Shown one piece after another: positions 1 to 13,645 of a stretch of 64,000 bases of DNA. The stretch is from Phascolarctos cinereus (Eukaryota > Chordata > Mammalia > Diprotodontia > Phascolarctidae). The stretch covers positions 2,355,001 to 2,419,000 of the forward strand of contig NW_018344164.1 of the NCBI RefSeq assembly GCF_002099425.1, in the 5' to 3' direction. Position 1 is the stretch's first letter; every line of letters starts with the position of its first letter. Position numbers and translations under genes: made by a program. Under the pieces are notes generated by a model, which was not told the DNA's origin, searched no databases, and saw nothing but the letters and a program-made list of their open reading frames with translations.

Positions 1-296
1 GGCTCCTTGACAAAGGGAAGTAAAGTGTCTTTGCAACAAAGACTCAAAACACTGATCAGAAAACAAGTTATTAGGGGAGAAGCATGAGACAGTTAAGGGA
101 AGAAGAGAACCTGGATATTTCCACTTTTGAGAGCTGGGAGCCCTCAAAGACAGCAAAACGTGATTTCAGTAAGTCGCTGTGCACTGGTGAAAAGGCACCA
201 AGGGGCAAGGCTGGGCAGCCTGCAGGAAGTGCATGTTACCCTCCAGGGGCAGGAGCCATGGGATTCTACAGCTGGCTACACACTGGAGGTACCTAC
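1..296 (-). other. NR1D2: NR1D2 intron 4 (partial)
   Basis: Sequence downstream of the exon 4 donor. I see no exon and no clear repeat in it. The open frames here on either strand are short and have no recognisable content. Confidence 0.8.
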
Positions 297-441
297 CGTC
301 TCGTGACATCCCAACAGATAGACATTTCTTGAAGCGGCACTGCTGACATCTGTTCCTGTTCATCCTCATGATAGAACAGTTCTCATTCTTCAGGCACTTT
401 TTATACTGGATATTCTGCTGAATACTTCTCCTGAAGAACCC
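297..441 (-). CDS. NR1D2: NR1D2 exon 4, second zinc finger
   Basis: 145 bp, acceptor TTGTTCTTAG ending at 442, donor GTAGGT at 296. Encodes [20 protein letters not shown] through [14 protein letters not shown]. Zinc ligands are Cys 135, 141, 151 and 154. The last base starts the Ala codon of the expected next exon (AVRFGRIPKRE...), which is beyond the left edge. Confidence 0.97.
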
Positions 442-3400
442 CTAAGAACAAGGAGATACACACAACCAGCTTTAGAAATCAAAATCTGTTCTCCTTTCCA
501 AAACCTTCAATGCTGATCCATGCTGGCCGTCATCAATATCCCACTCATGTGTGTCTACAGCCTGGGAATGTTTCTGTTTGGGAATGGAGGGAAACAGTAG
601 AGTGATCATACCAAAACACTAGGAGCCCAAAAGCACGAGAATTGGAAATGTCTCAAACAAGCACCAGATCTCCCTCTTTTATATCCATCATACCCCCAGT
701 CAGACATTCCTGATTAGAGTGATAGATCTATGGTCATGGCAGGGTTTTTAAAGGCCAACTCTGCAGAGATGCCAGGAAATACACCACAGTGGTTTCCCGA
801 AACCTCCTGGACCTCACCTGCAGGGAGCAGCTGACACCAACTGTGTGTTCCAAATTCCCCTGCCTGTATGCCCCAGGTAGGTTAATGTGGTCCCAAGTGC
901 TCCATATCCCTATTCAATATCCTAAAGAAAGAAAGATTCCAGAAGGCATGTGGCTATAGACAGATCTGGGGGCTTTGTTTTGGTTATTTTTCTGTTATAC
1001 TTTTTTTTAGTTTTGGTTTTTCTATGGTCTTTCTGGAGTTGCTCTGGCCTTTGATAACAGCTACAAAGTTTTCTTCCTCATAAAACAAATGCTTAATGTG
1101 CTTAGGATGTACCCTCAGGACCTTATCACCTAAGATAACTCAGGTTCATGCACATAGTAGGCAATGAAGTTGAAAATATGTTGATGCTCATATGATGAAG
1201 CCAAGTTAAATTCCAGGAACACAGATCGGTGTTGTAGAACTGGAAAGGACCAGAGAGCCCAATGCCTTCATTTGACAGGTGAGTAAACTGAAGCCCAGAG
1301 TGGTTCAATGACCATATTATCAAAGGTTACACAGCAACAGGTGGCATCTGAACCCTGAACCTCTGACTTTACACCCACTGGTCTGCTCTGTCCACTGAGT
1401 CACATGTCAACTATAACGAGCCTTGTACTGTTAGTGTACTGAAGTGTGCATTATAGCCTATTTGAGGACAAAAACTTACACTTCTTTCTTTGAAGTCCCT
1501 ACAGGGCCAAGCACAGTACTTGACAAACACTAGAAACATGTCTCTTGACTGATTTTTAAATCGGGAATTAGGTTAATGACAAATAGTCAAAAGTTAATAT
1601 CTATGTTTTCTAAAATCTTTTTTTCTTTTTTGGTCCAGACCTGTGATTTCTTTGATGCAGGGAGTTCCCAGCAAGCAAACTACCTCTGCTAATGCAGAAC
1701 AGCAGCAGCTCTTCTGCAACTTAGAGTCAGAGAGCTACCTGGGGCCCAGGAGGTATGGGCACCCCCTGAGAATCACATAGCTGGGGGTGGGGTGAGGCCA
1801 GTGTGGAATGCAGGACTTTCTGCCTCCAAGAAGGCTGCCTCTCTCACTATAAGTGTGACTTAAAGTTCAAAGATCTTATCAAATTTATTATGACTACCCA
1901 CTTCTAGTTTCACATGGACACAAAGGACGTTCCCAGCAGGAATTTAAATTTGTCAATGACAAGACTTCAGTCTTAGGCAAACAAGTGCAGATCACAGAGG
2001 CACAGATTGCATTTTCTTCACAGTTTGCCATTAAAGGCAAGTTAAGAGCTGATAAAGAAGTTGATATCTGGGAATGGCATTTGGATTTCTAGAACACAGC
2101 TTATAATACAGGATTGACAGATTCCTGGCCAGAGATGGAGTATACCTAACACCATTCCCACCTAGTGAGAATGTATTTGTCAGGTGTCTTGCATATGTAA
2201 TCAAGAAGGCTTTACTCTTTTTGTGGTGGCTAAGAATTGGAAATCAAAGGGATGCCCATCAATTAGGGAATGGCTAAACAAGCTGTGGTATACTATTGTA
2301 ATGGAATATTATTGTGCTATAAGAAATGGCAAGGAGAATGATTTCAGAAAAATCTGTAAAGACTTATATGAACTTATGCTGAGAGAAGTGAGCAGAACCA
2401 GGAGAACACTGTACACAGTAACAGCGATATTGTTGGATGAAGAATTGTGAATGACTTAGCTATTCTCAGCAATATAATGATCCAAGACAATCCCAAGACT
2501 ACTGATGAAGCATATTATTCACCTTCAGAGAAAGAACTGATATTGACTGAATACAGATTGAAGCATGCTATTTTTCACTTTCATTTTTTTCTTTTATTCA
2601 AGTCTTCTTGTACAAAATGATTAATATGGAAATGTTTTACATAATTGCATACATATAACCTATATCTGATTGCTTACCGTCTCGGGGTGGAGAGGGAAGG
2701 ATAGATTTTGGAACACAAAACTTTAAATAAAAATGTTTAAAAACTGGAAGAGAGCTTTACACTAAAAATGATGGAAGAGAGAAAAGATTGTCTATTTTTA
2801 CTCTCCAAGTTAGATTAGTATAAAGAGTAGCCACAAAGAAGATAGAATTTCAGCTGAGATACCCAGAAATTCACAGGAGACAGAAATCCAAGAAAGGGAA
2901 GCAGTAGAAAAAAAATCCATGGCCTCATATGTCTACATACAAATGCCTAGGGTTTAATTAACTAACAAGAGGAAGTAGAGGCTCTACTGCAAGAGGGCAC
3001 AACTGATTTCACAGGTTATGTCACCGATGATATGGGTGGGATAAGGCCTGTGACTGGACTACAGTTCTGGATGAGTATACTTTACAGCAAAGTCAACATT
3101 TACTGAGTGCCTCCCATGTGCCAGAGGAGTGCCCAGCTGGTATAATTAAGATGGTCTACTCATGTGAGGGAAATCTAGGAATCAGAGGGGAGAAGTAGGA
3201 CAATTTGACTGAAGGTGAAAGGAAGGAGAAACAAGTCATATCACCTAGACAGAAAGAGTATGAGAAACAGATTCCCAAGCCAGAAGAGAGGCCTGCTAGA
3301 ATAATGGTGATGAACTTCAAGTTTCCAGACATCAACTGGAGCTCTCTCTCCCCCTTCTATAAGCAAAACAGCTAATCACTTCTTGACTTGTCTAAGAAAT

Positions 3401-6400
3401 AATTTCATCTTTCAAAGGTGGAAGGATCAACTAGGGGAAATTCTATTCTGAATTTGAGTCTTACTAACATAAGAAAGAGAACTTCATCAGTGGTGCTGAA
3501 ATGATGGGAACCTTGGGGGAAAGTAAACACTTTATCCTAGAATTTGTGAAAAAAGAATTAGAAATATAGAAATAGTTTGACATGCATCCTACATTTGCTT
3601 TAGGGTACAGAAACAGGCACAGTGATAGGTGGAAGGGGCAAAGAAATAGACTCAGGCTTGAGGTCAGGAAAAAATCCCCAACAATTCAGGCTGTCCCAAA
3701 GAGGAAGGGTCTGTCTGCCTCCAGAAAGGCTGTCTTCAAACAGAGGCCAGCCAACCATTTGTTTGGCACTATGGAGTCCCTCTGTGCCCAGAAAAGAACC
3801 TGGGTCTAAAGGCACCTTTCATGGGCTCTCCATCAAGACATGTCCTTTCTGACTTCAGTTTCTCCAGCTATAGAATGAGAGCAGGAAGACTTGGCTTTGC
3901 TATTAACTCTATTTACAAACAGAATCTTTAGAAATAGTACAAAGAAAGGTGCTGAATTAGTTTAAAGAAATAATACTGGCCAGACTCACATAAACAACCT
4001 TGCAACTTCTCAGGACACCCAAGATAAGCCCTCCTGTCTCACCCTGCGAATTCATCATCTTGGCCAGCCCACTTTGCCAAATGTGATCATTTCTGTTTGA
4101 GGTTCAAAACCCAAAAGGAGTAAAGTATATGGCTGGACTCTGATTCATTCAGGCTCCTCTGATGGATGAAGCCTTCAAGAGAAGGAAGATATTCCGCCCC
4201 ACCACCACCACCTTGCTTCAGTAGGGTCAACGTTACTTTCCAAAGTGCCTCAGGTGTGGATCAATGGAAGAAATCTGGCCCCAAGATTTAAGACCTTCAT
4301 TTTTTACAATTGGCAATCCACCACACCTCTCTCCAGAGCCAATCAAACCTGATGGATTGTCCTAGGATCTCAAGATCAATTTAGCTTGGGTTTGTTCCAC
4401 AGTGATACATTTTACTCAGTCACAGAAGTAAGGTTTGGGGTTTTATTTGTTAGGAACAGTCATAAGAAAAGAAGAATATTTTCACAAAATTAAGAATCAG
4501 ATGTTTAAAACAAGATGTTTTTGCACTCCAAAATGTTTTAGGCTTACAATTCATAAATAAAAGGGAGCAGTTACTGTTTATTTCTTTCTCCCTCGTGCAG
4601 GGAGGTTAGTATGGCCCCCCAGAGCCCACCGCTCTGAATGCAGACCCACCAGCACAGGAACTGTAGCATGCATTACCTTACAGCCTTCACAAGCATGAAC
4701 TCCATAGTGGAATCCTGACGCCACATCCCCACAGACTTTACACAGAAGAACCATACCACTGAATTCTAGGGCACAAACAGACAGCAGGTGAAAAGCTGGT
4801 GCAAACACTTCATGGAGTTCAGAATTTTTCTGCAATCAACTATTTTGATCCCATTCAACTTGAAAGCATCAACTGCTAGAGGGGACAAAATAAATCTTTG
4901 CTTTTAAAATTAAATAGTAATTTGTACAACAAATTCTCAAACTCAAAGGCATCTTATGAGGCTTTGTTTTCACAGTGACATTTTGTAAAACTGCCCCAAA
5001 TATATCCTATAGCTCTGATTTCCTGAGGTATAATATGAAAACAGGGCCTTTCATACTAGGTCCAACTATGATATTACTTGAAACCCTATGGGCAGAGAGG
5101 ACTCAGGAATGGTTGTTTAGATGAAAAGAAGCTAGTAGCAAAGAGCTAGATGGCCTAACTCAGACAAGGGCAGGCTGGCAGGGTTATAAGACCATGCAGC
5201 TTGTGACCTCAGCCAGAAGAGGGGCTAAGCTGGGCCAAGGAAAATGACCAAACCCAGCATGGGACAATGACTGTCAACTCGTGATGGCCAAAGTGGCTGA
5301 TTAGAGCCAATGAATATGACAGTCTATAGAATGACACAAGGGGTGAGGGGTGTCTGAGCGCTACATGTGGCAGCAGATAAGGCCAAACCAACCGTGAGAA
5401 TCACTTACTTGTCGCTCCTGCGGGACCTTTAGTCATCCCAGTGACACTAGATTTGCTGGTTTTCATGGGGCCATCTGTCCGGTCACTCTTCGAGGTGCCT
5501 TCAGCATTAATGTTGCCATTGCAATCTGATGACGCAGAACTGTTTGGAGAAGATGGGACTGAAGAAGGAGAGGACTGGAAGCTGCTCTCCGAACCCTCGC
5601 TGTGACAAGATGCAGGGCTGGAAGCTGAGCTCGAGGAGCTGATGTAAGCAATCACACCTCCTAGAAGAGACAAGGAAAACATGGTTACGTGAGTCAGTCC
5701 TCCAAAGGTGCTCCCTTGGGCAATGTCCTGGAAAATGGGAATTTGAGAAATCCCAACCAAAGACTCAATAAAGATTTCTCAATACTTGGGAGTGAGTGAG
5801 GTACTCGATCAATCCTAGACCAAGTGGAGCAAACTCCATCTGGTGCAGGACACCCTTCTCAGGTAGCAGGAGTCAGAAGGCCATCAAGATTTTGAGTCTT
5901 CAAGTGTCAAGAGAGTGCTGGACTTAAGTCCAAGTCCAGCCTCAAATAATTCCTATCTGTGTGAGCCTGAGCAAGTTACTTAATGCTGCTCTGCCTCAGT
6001 TTCCTCACCTGTAAAACAAAGCTAATAATAGCACCCACCTTCAAAGTTAGAGTGAGGATCAAAAGAGATCACACACAATGCAAACTTTCAAGTACAATGT
6101 AAATCCTATTTTTAGTATTATCACCACCATACCTAAACCTAGAAAACTGCTCCACCGGCAAATCTTTTGTGAGACCAGGTCAGCAAAAGTGGCAACAAAG
6201 GCAAATAGTCACCAGCGTAGAACTGTTATCAGTAGGGCTGTGATGCTGCTAGTAGGAGAAAACTCTTGAAACTATCCCTTCTGTGGGGATGAATACTGGG
6301 TCCAATGATACAGCAATGTTTGCTTTGAGAGAAGACAACTCCATGTCAGAGAATTCCACCTGGAAATAAATACCTGCTGGAAGCAGCAAGAAAGCAGTGA

Positions 6401-9400
6401 TGGAAAAGAATCTGCTTACTTGGGACTCCAAAGGATCAGGAACTTAGAAAGGACCTGTGAACTGGAGGGTTTTCAGTTTTCCAAGAGTTCAGTTTTGTTT
6501 TTTCTCTAGTCTTTCAATAAAACTTTGCTTTTGCTTTAATACCTGAGGACTTGAAGGTGAAGAGTTGGGCAGTACCATGCATTCATTTTTAAACTGCTCA
6601 CTTCCTTCAAAGGTTACCCCAAGCACCATCTTCTACACAAAGCTTTTCCTGATTCCCTGCACTGCTGGTACCCTAGCATCTGCTCTGTATACACTTGGAT
6701 ACATACCTGCTGTCTCCCCAGTCAGAATGTAAGGTCCCTGAGGGCAGTGACTATTTCACATTTGTCTTTGTATCGCCCTGTGACTGGCACAGGGCCTGAT
6801 GCGGAATCTTAATAGAAGTCTGGAATGAAATACAAAAGGATACTGTGCAATAAAGTAACTCTCTGTGCCCTATTCTTCTCTTACACAAACCATGATGATG
6901 TATTTTGACACCACATTCTAACATTAAAAACAGACAAGTGATTCCAAAGTACATGCTGAAACTAAGACTAAAAGACAGTTCCCTTCTCTCCTTTCTGCTC
7001 CCAGCTCCAACAAACCCACCATGGATTTCAACAGTGAGACGCGTTTTGCTGGTTTAATGTAGACATACACGGTATAAAGGAGACCAACAAAGTTAAGGCT
7101 TTTTTTCTTCTATGTTTTCAAAAATCAGAAATGAAAATACTGAATGACTTTACTGTTCAGAATGAAATACAACTGGAAGCAAGGAACTGTGCTCTTCCTC
7201 CCAATGTGGATCCCTCCATTAATACACCAATCCTCATTAAAGAAGTCTAGAACAGAGAGCTAGTCCCACCTAGCACTTGGCTAAAAAAAAAAAGTCAAAA
7301 ACAAACCTAAGGAAACACTCCGTAAGTGGTGGTGATGGTGATGATGATGACAACAGCAGTAACAGTTACACAGTGCTTTAAGGTGTGCAAAGCAAGGGAC
7401 TATGATTATCACCATTTGGCCGATGAGGAAACTGAAGAAACTATGGAAGGCTAAGCAGCTTCTCTAGGGTTATGTAACTGGAATCTGAGGTAACATTTGA
7501 ACACAGGTCTTCCTGATTTTAATTTCAACGTTCTATCCACTATAAAGCAGCAAAGGATCCTAAAAAAGAGACAGGAGGTGACAAGGGCCAGGCAAGCCCA
7601 AACACCGCTGCCAGCCCAGGATGCTGGGAATAACAGTGTCTCCCAGACCACCGCCCCTACTACAGTGGAAGGGATATTAAAGAAGAGGGGCTGCTGACCT
7701 TGCCTCCGGCACACAGCTGAACCCTTCCATGTTATTGTCTCCCCCCATTAGAATGGGAGCTTCCTGAGGGCAAAGCCTGTCTCTGGTCTTCTGTTTGTAT
7801 CCCCAATGCTTAGCACAGGGCTTTACCCATGATAAGCATTCAATAAATGCTTCACTCCTTCCTTTATATGCCACTCTTCAAAAGTAAGGAAATAGCAGTA
7901 ATTCTGAAAGAGGCAATTACCCTTTAAAAAGTAGTGCTTTGAAACTATTTCCAAAGTTTTGTGCCTTTTGCCATTCCCTGAATATTCTCATGGCTGCTCA
8001 CTTCCTCCCCAATCTCACTATGTTCTACATCATTCCATTATCTACATCATTCCATTATCCAAAGATCCTATAGTCTGGCTTACACGTGCAGTTCCTCTTA
8101 GGAGGGTTAATCTCCCTAATTAAAACAGTAATAGAGGGTGGAGATCAATTTGCCATATTCATACAGAGATCACCAAAGAGACCCTCATGGCTCCAGAAAT
8201 GGAACCTTCACATACACACACATCCTCCCAACTTCTAATTATCCCAACTTCTTAAGGACTAAGAAGCTAAGGGGGAATGGGCCTCAGTCAGGAAGCTCAC
8301 AGGACCATAAACAAAGAGCTAAAAAGGCCCTTGGAAGGCTTCAAGTCCAATCTTTTTTTCACTTTACAAATGAAGAAACTAAGGACAGTCACATGCCTGG
8401 TGTCTAAAAGACTAAACTTACTTCTTCCAGACTCCAAGCCCAGAACTCCATCCACTGCACTACAGAACTGCCCTTTGATCTACATTTATTTATTTTTCCA
8501 CCTGCTTTATCTAAGGAAATAATAAAACTCTTTGAGGACCACAGTGATGCTTCATCTACTCTTCAATTTTCATCCTATTAGACATAGCACTGAACAATTT
8601 TTAGCTGTGGAAAAAGTTTTTTTAACTTAATTTAAGAAAAAGCAACTTAATTTTATTCATTATTGTCCACAAAGCTATTTACTGAAGCGTTAAGCAGAGC
8701 AAAATTCTTATATGAAATTCATTTTATCTGTCCTACCTTCCTAACAATTAGAATATCCTAAATAGACTAAAATAGACTGGGCCATGACTGGAGCAGGGAA
8801 CACTTTACTGCTGAAGATCTTCAAACAGTTGCTAGATGCCCCTTTTGGGGGCACAGCGTATTTTCAGTCTGCTATGGATAGGATTAGCTGGCCTCTCAGT
8901 GAAATCCCGTGATTCTGAAACTTATATGACAGACATTATTTTCCCCACCATTATTTTTTAATGCTATGTCTATCATTCATAAACGAGCTTTAGCTATATC
9001 ACAAACTGAAATTTTGCCAAGGTTCTAGATTAATTAAAACTACAGTCATTCTGCTTGATTAGTTCTGTTACCCCGTGAGTTGAATGGACACAGGGATTGA
9101 CCTAGATTTTTCTGAATAATGTTTAGCAGACCTTTCCTGAGATGGCTGGCTGTCTTACTGAATGAACAGAAATGCTCCCAAGCCCCTGTACCTGCACAGG
9201 CAAAAGGGATCCATTGTTGTTAGTGTGGCAGTAATTGCTCAGAAGACAACGGACCTGACAGATACAGAGACTTTGATTTGGAAGAAGATTCTTTTTTTTT
9301 AATCTTGAGAATTTCAAGGGGCAGCTAGGTGGTGCAGTGGATAGAGCACTAGCCCTGAAGTCAGGAGGACCTGAGTTCAAACCAAACACTTGACACTTAC

Positions 9401-9450
9401 TAGCTGTGTGACCGTGGGCAAGTCACTTAACCCCAATTACCCAAATAAAA

Positions 9451-9515
<65 letters not shown>

Positions 9516-12500
9516 GGTAGATTTCTGGTAGATCTGAGTTCCCACAGGCTTTAACATTTCTCAATCTACCTAATAGATTTTGTAAACCTGACAGCCAAAA
9601 CAACCCAGGAGAGAACTAGAGCTAGGACCACTGTTCTTGCAGGATTTAAAAAAAAAAATTAATTCATCATGTGGGGTCGGCAGAAACAATGCTTTGAGCC
9701 TAACCTCTGAGGAGGTAAGTGGTACAGCAGGAACAGCCCTATGCCAAGTCACGAGAGGCGGGTACTAAGCAGCTGCAGTAGCAGCTCTCACCCTAGGCAA
9801 GTCCAGCTAAGCTCTCAGGGCCTTCATTACTTCATCTGTTAAATGAGGAGCCTGGATGAGGTGCTCTCTACGCTTCTAAAAAGCCCGACATGAGATCCCT
9901 AAGACTGTGGCTTTCATCTCTCCACATAAGCCAGTCATTTCCATGGCCAAAGAGAATGCGCTCCAAATTCTACTCAACAAACATATGCCATCAGCCAAAA
10001 CTGAGTGAGACAGCAGACTTGTTCAGAAAAAAAGGTTAATCACTAAGATCACTATGCAATTCTCCTCACAGGGTATTAGTCTTTATCCCGATGCTAATCA
10101 GAACAGTATCTAAACTTCCACATGGCTCCCAGACCTGGACATACCCCTGACAGCACCTCTGGTTACTTGAGCAGTGTCGCCTCTGCTGACTGTGAGACAC
10201 CCTTAACATAAAATGACAAGCCAAAAGTACCACCAGGGTCCTGGAAGACAGCCAAGGGATCACCCCCAACAGGCTACATACTGCTACTTAACCCCAACAG
10301 CAGGGGCTCTGCGGTGCTCTAGAACCAGGCAGTGCACACACCACACAGATCAAAGGAACGAGGATCAGTCACTGAATGGTGACAATGGTCATGACAATTA
10401 CAGCTGACATTTCTATTATACTTCAAGACATGCAAAGCAATTCATGTGCATCATCTCACTGGACACTCACCACCACTCTAGAAGGAAAGCCAAGAAATGA
10501 CTTGCTCCTCCCAGACACAGGAAGGGGCACCTGGGACTGTTCTAATGAGGACCACAGGCAAACTGACCAACCTAGTATTTAACAGTCAGAAATGAAGCTA
10601 ATCTTTTTGTGGTGGCAAAGAATTGGAAATTGAGGGGATACCCATCAGTTGGGGAATGGCTGAACAAATTGTGGTATTATGACTATAATGTAATTCTATT
10701 GTGCTATAAGAAATGATGAGCAGGCAGACTTCAGAAAATCTTGGAAAGACTTAAATGAATTAATGCTGAGTGAAGTGAGCAGAACCAGGAGAATACTGTA
10801 CACAATAACAGCCACAATGTATGATGACTAACTTTGACAGATTCATCTCCTCTCAGTAATGCAAGGATCCAAGACAACTCCACAGGACTCATGATGGAAA
10901 ATGCTGTCCACATCCAGAAAAAGAACTATGAAGTCCGAATGCACATTATTTGATCTTCTTTTCTTTGCTTCTTCTTTCTCGTGGTTTCTCTCATTGGTTC
11001 TAATTCTTCTTTACCACATGACTAATGCGATAACAGGGTCAATATGAATGTCTATGTAGAGCTTATATGAGATTGCATGCCATCTTGGGGTGGGGGGAGG
11101 GGAGAGATGGGGAGAAAATGTGGAACTCAAAATCTCTTGGAAGTGAATGTTGAAAACTAAAAATAAATAATTTTTTTAAAAAAAAAGGTTAAAAAAACAG
11201 AATGGAGACATTGGTCCCTTCAATCTTGCTCACAGACAGCAAACACTATGATAAATGTCCTTTTTCAATGTGGTGATAAACCATTCTGGTCACCCAGCTG
11301 CAACAACAATTCAAATGATGGTAGCTAACTTAAAGAAGAAATGCAAAGATGCACAGGTCTTTGACACTGAAGTAACACCTTTCTTAAAATAAATGGCAGT
11401 GGGTATTTTGTTTTTGTTTCTGCTTTCTGTTTTTGTTTAGGTCTCAGATACAGTATATACTGCATAATTATTTAATGAATGGATATAAGAATACTTTCCA
11501 GGGGAATAGACAAAACCCCTTGTTTTAATACTTTATCAAATGGCACAGTGCTTGGCACACAGTAAGTGCTATATAAATGCTTTCTTCCTTTATCTTACTA
11601 TAGAAATGTAGTTGTTCCTAAGTGTGAGACACACTATTCTTGAAATAGTAAAGAATGACAAAATATGGGCAACTTCTAGTAATACACTGGCGTAGAATAA
11701 GAAGGGAAGGAAGAAAAATAGTATCTGACAAACTAAGACTGAAAAAAGTTCAAGCCTTACCTCTAACACACCTTATTTTCCAAGACCATAAATTACAGAA
11801 CAGCTGCTAATAGACTTGGCCACAAGTCTAGTGCAAAAATAATAATGATAATAATTGAAATGTAAAGCTCATCTAGAACATCTCATCTGAACCTCATAAA
11901 AACCTGTGCGGCAGAGTACCCCATTTTTACAGATGAGTAAGCTACGACTGAAGATACTAAGCAACTTGACCATAGTCACACAGCTAGTAAATGCCAAGCA
12001 TTCCAGACACAAGATTTGGATGCAGGTCTTTCTGCCTCCCAACGGAGCACTGTATCCATTAGGTCATCCTCCTCTAAACAATATTTGGTTTCTTAGGCAA
12101 GAGGACAAGAACCTCTTTAATCCATAATGTAGCTAAAAGAATAAATAACAGAAAGCAATATGATTGCAATGCCAGCAATTTAAACAAAATACTAAGTGCA
12201 GGTCTTTCCTTGATAACAGGCATTATCACTTGTCCAACAAGCAAATAATTCCTTTGAGGGCTTAAGGGAAACAAAAGGAAGTTACAATAAAACAAAGGTC
12301 AGGCCAGACAATGCTCCACACCGGCCTGTGCCAGGTGGTGTTACAAACTCAGCACAGCTTTGCTGCCTAGGGCAGAGGTATCAAACACCCATCCAGTAGA
12401 CGCAGCCCAGGACACTCCCCAGGGTTGCAGGAACCAGCCTAAAATAAAACCGGGAAATACTTAACACAAATACAATAAAGATGATAATCTTTCATTTTAA

Positions 12501-13607
12501 AATGAAGTCACTATGTGCTGGTTTCTTTTGAGTTTGACACCACTGGTCTACAGGAAGTCTAGAGAGGAATCAGAAAGGACAAAGCTACCTTAACGTATTG
12601 TCTCGGTAAGTAGGGGTTTCAGAAGATCACAGGTCATGTTTTATCAATGTAGCAGTTGCAAACTGGATGTTAGTCACTAGGGGAGTGCCTACATGGAATA
12701 CTAAACATACTAAAGTAACAGAAAAGATAACTTAGTTCAAGCCCTTCATTTTAGAAGGAAAAGAGAATCAGAGTAAGTAATGATAAAGCACTAGTTAGAA
12801 ACTCAACTATTCATAAAACAAAAAAATTTCAATGGTTTTCTCTTCATCTACTGAATTTGGTCAAATTCCCATATACAGCATTACAAGAAATTTCTACAGT
12901 TAAATTCATATCCTATAATAAACAAATGCTGAAAATATGACAGATTACTATTTATTTTGGGTAGCTAGGTGGTACAGCGGACTGAGCGCCAGGCCTGGAG
13001 TCAGGAAGACCTCAGTTCAAATCCCGCCCTCAGACATTTACTAGCTGTGTGACCCTGGGCAAGTTACTTAACCCTGTTTGCCTCAGTTTTCTCATCTGTA
13101 AAACGAGCTGGAGAAGTAAATGGCAAACCATACCTCTATCTCTGCCAAGAAAACCCCAAATGGGGTCAGAAAGAGTCGGACACAACTGAAAAACTGAATA
13201 ACAACTGTTTATTTCAAGAAATTCTCCATTCATTCGGGAGCATTTACCCTTTCACGCCAGAAACTATTAGCTAATTTCACGCTACCCTTATTTATTTTTT
13301 AAAGGGGGAGGAGGTTAAGGAGGTAGCCATTCAGAGTACAACTTAATTTACTCAATGCTCTGAGATGGGAAAGTATCACGCTCTGCAGTTTCTCTAACCA
13401 TTTCGCAATAAAATTGTCCCATGCACTATCTGCCACTAACTACTAACGGTACTTTGGTGGACTCTCCATTTTATTAACGTACTTCCTCCACCAATATTAA
13501 TAGAAACACTTTTCCTTTGCATCCTATCCATGTTTCTTCATAAATCTTTCACAGAAGATCTCTTCAACACACTGGAGGCCTTGATGTGTGGGTGTGGGTG
13601 TGGGGGG

Positions 13608-13645
<38 letters not shown>

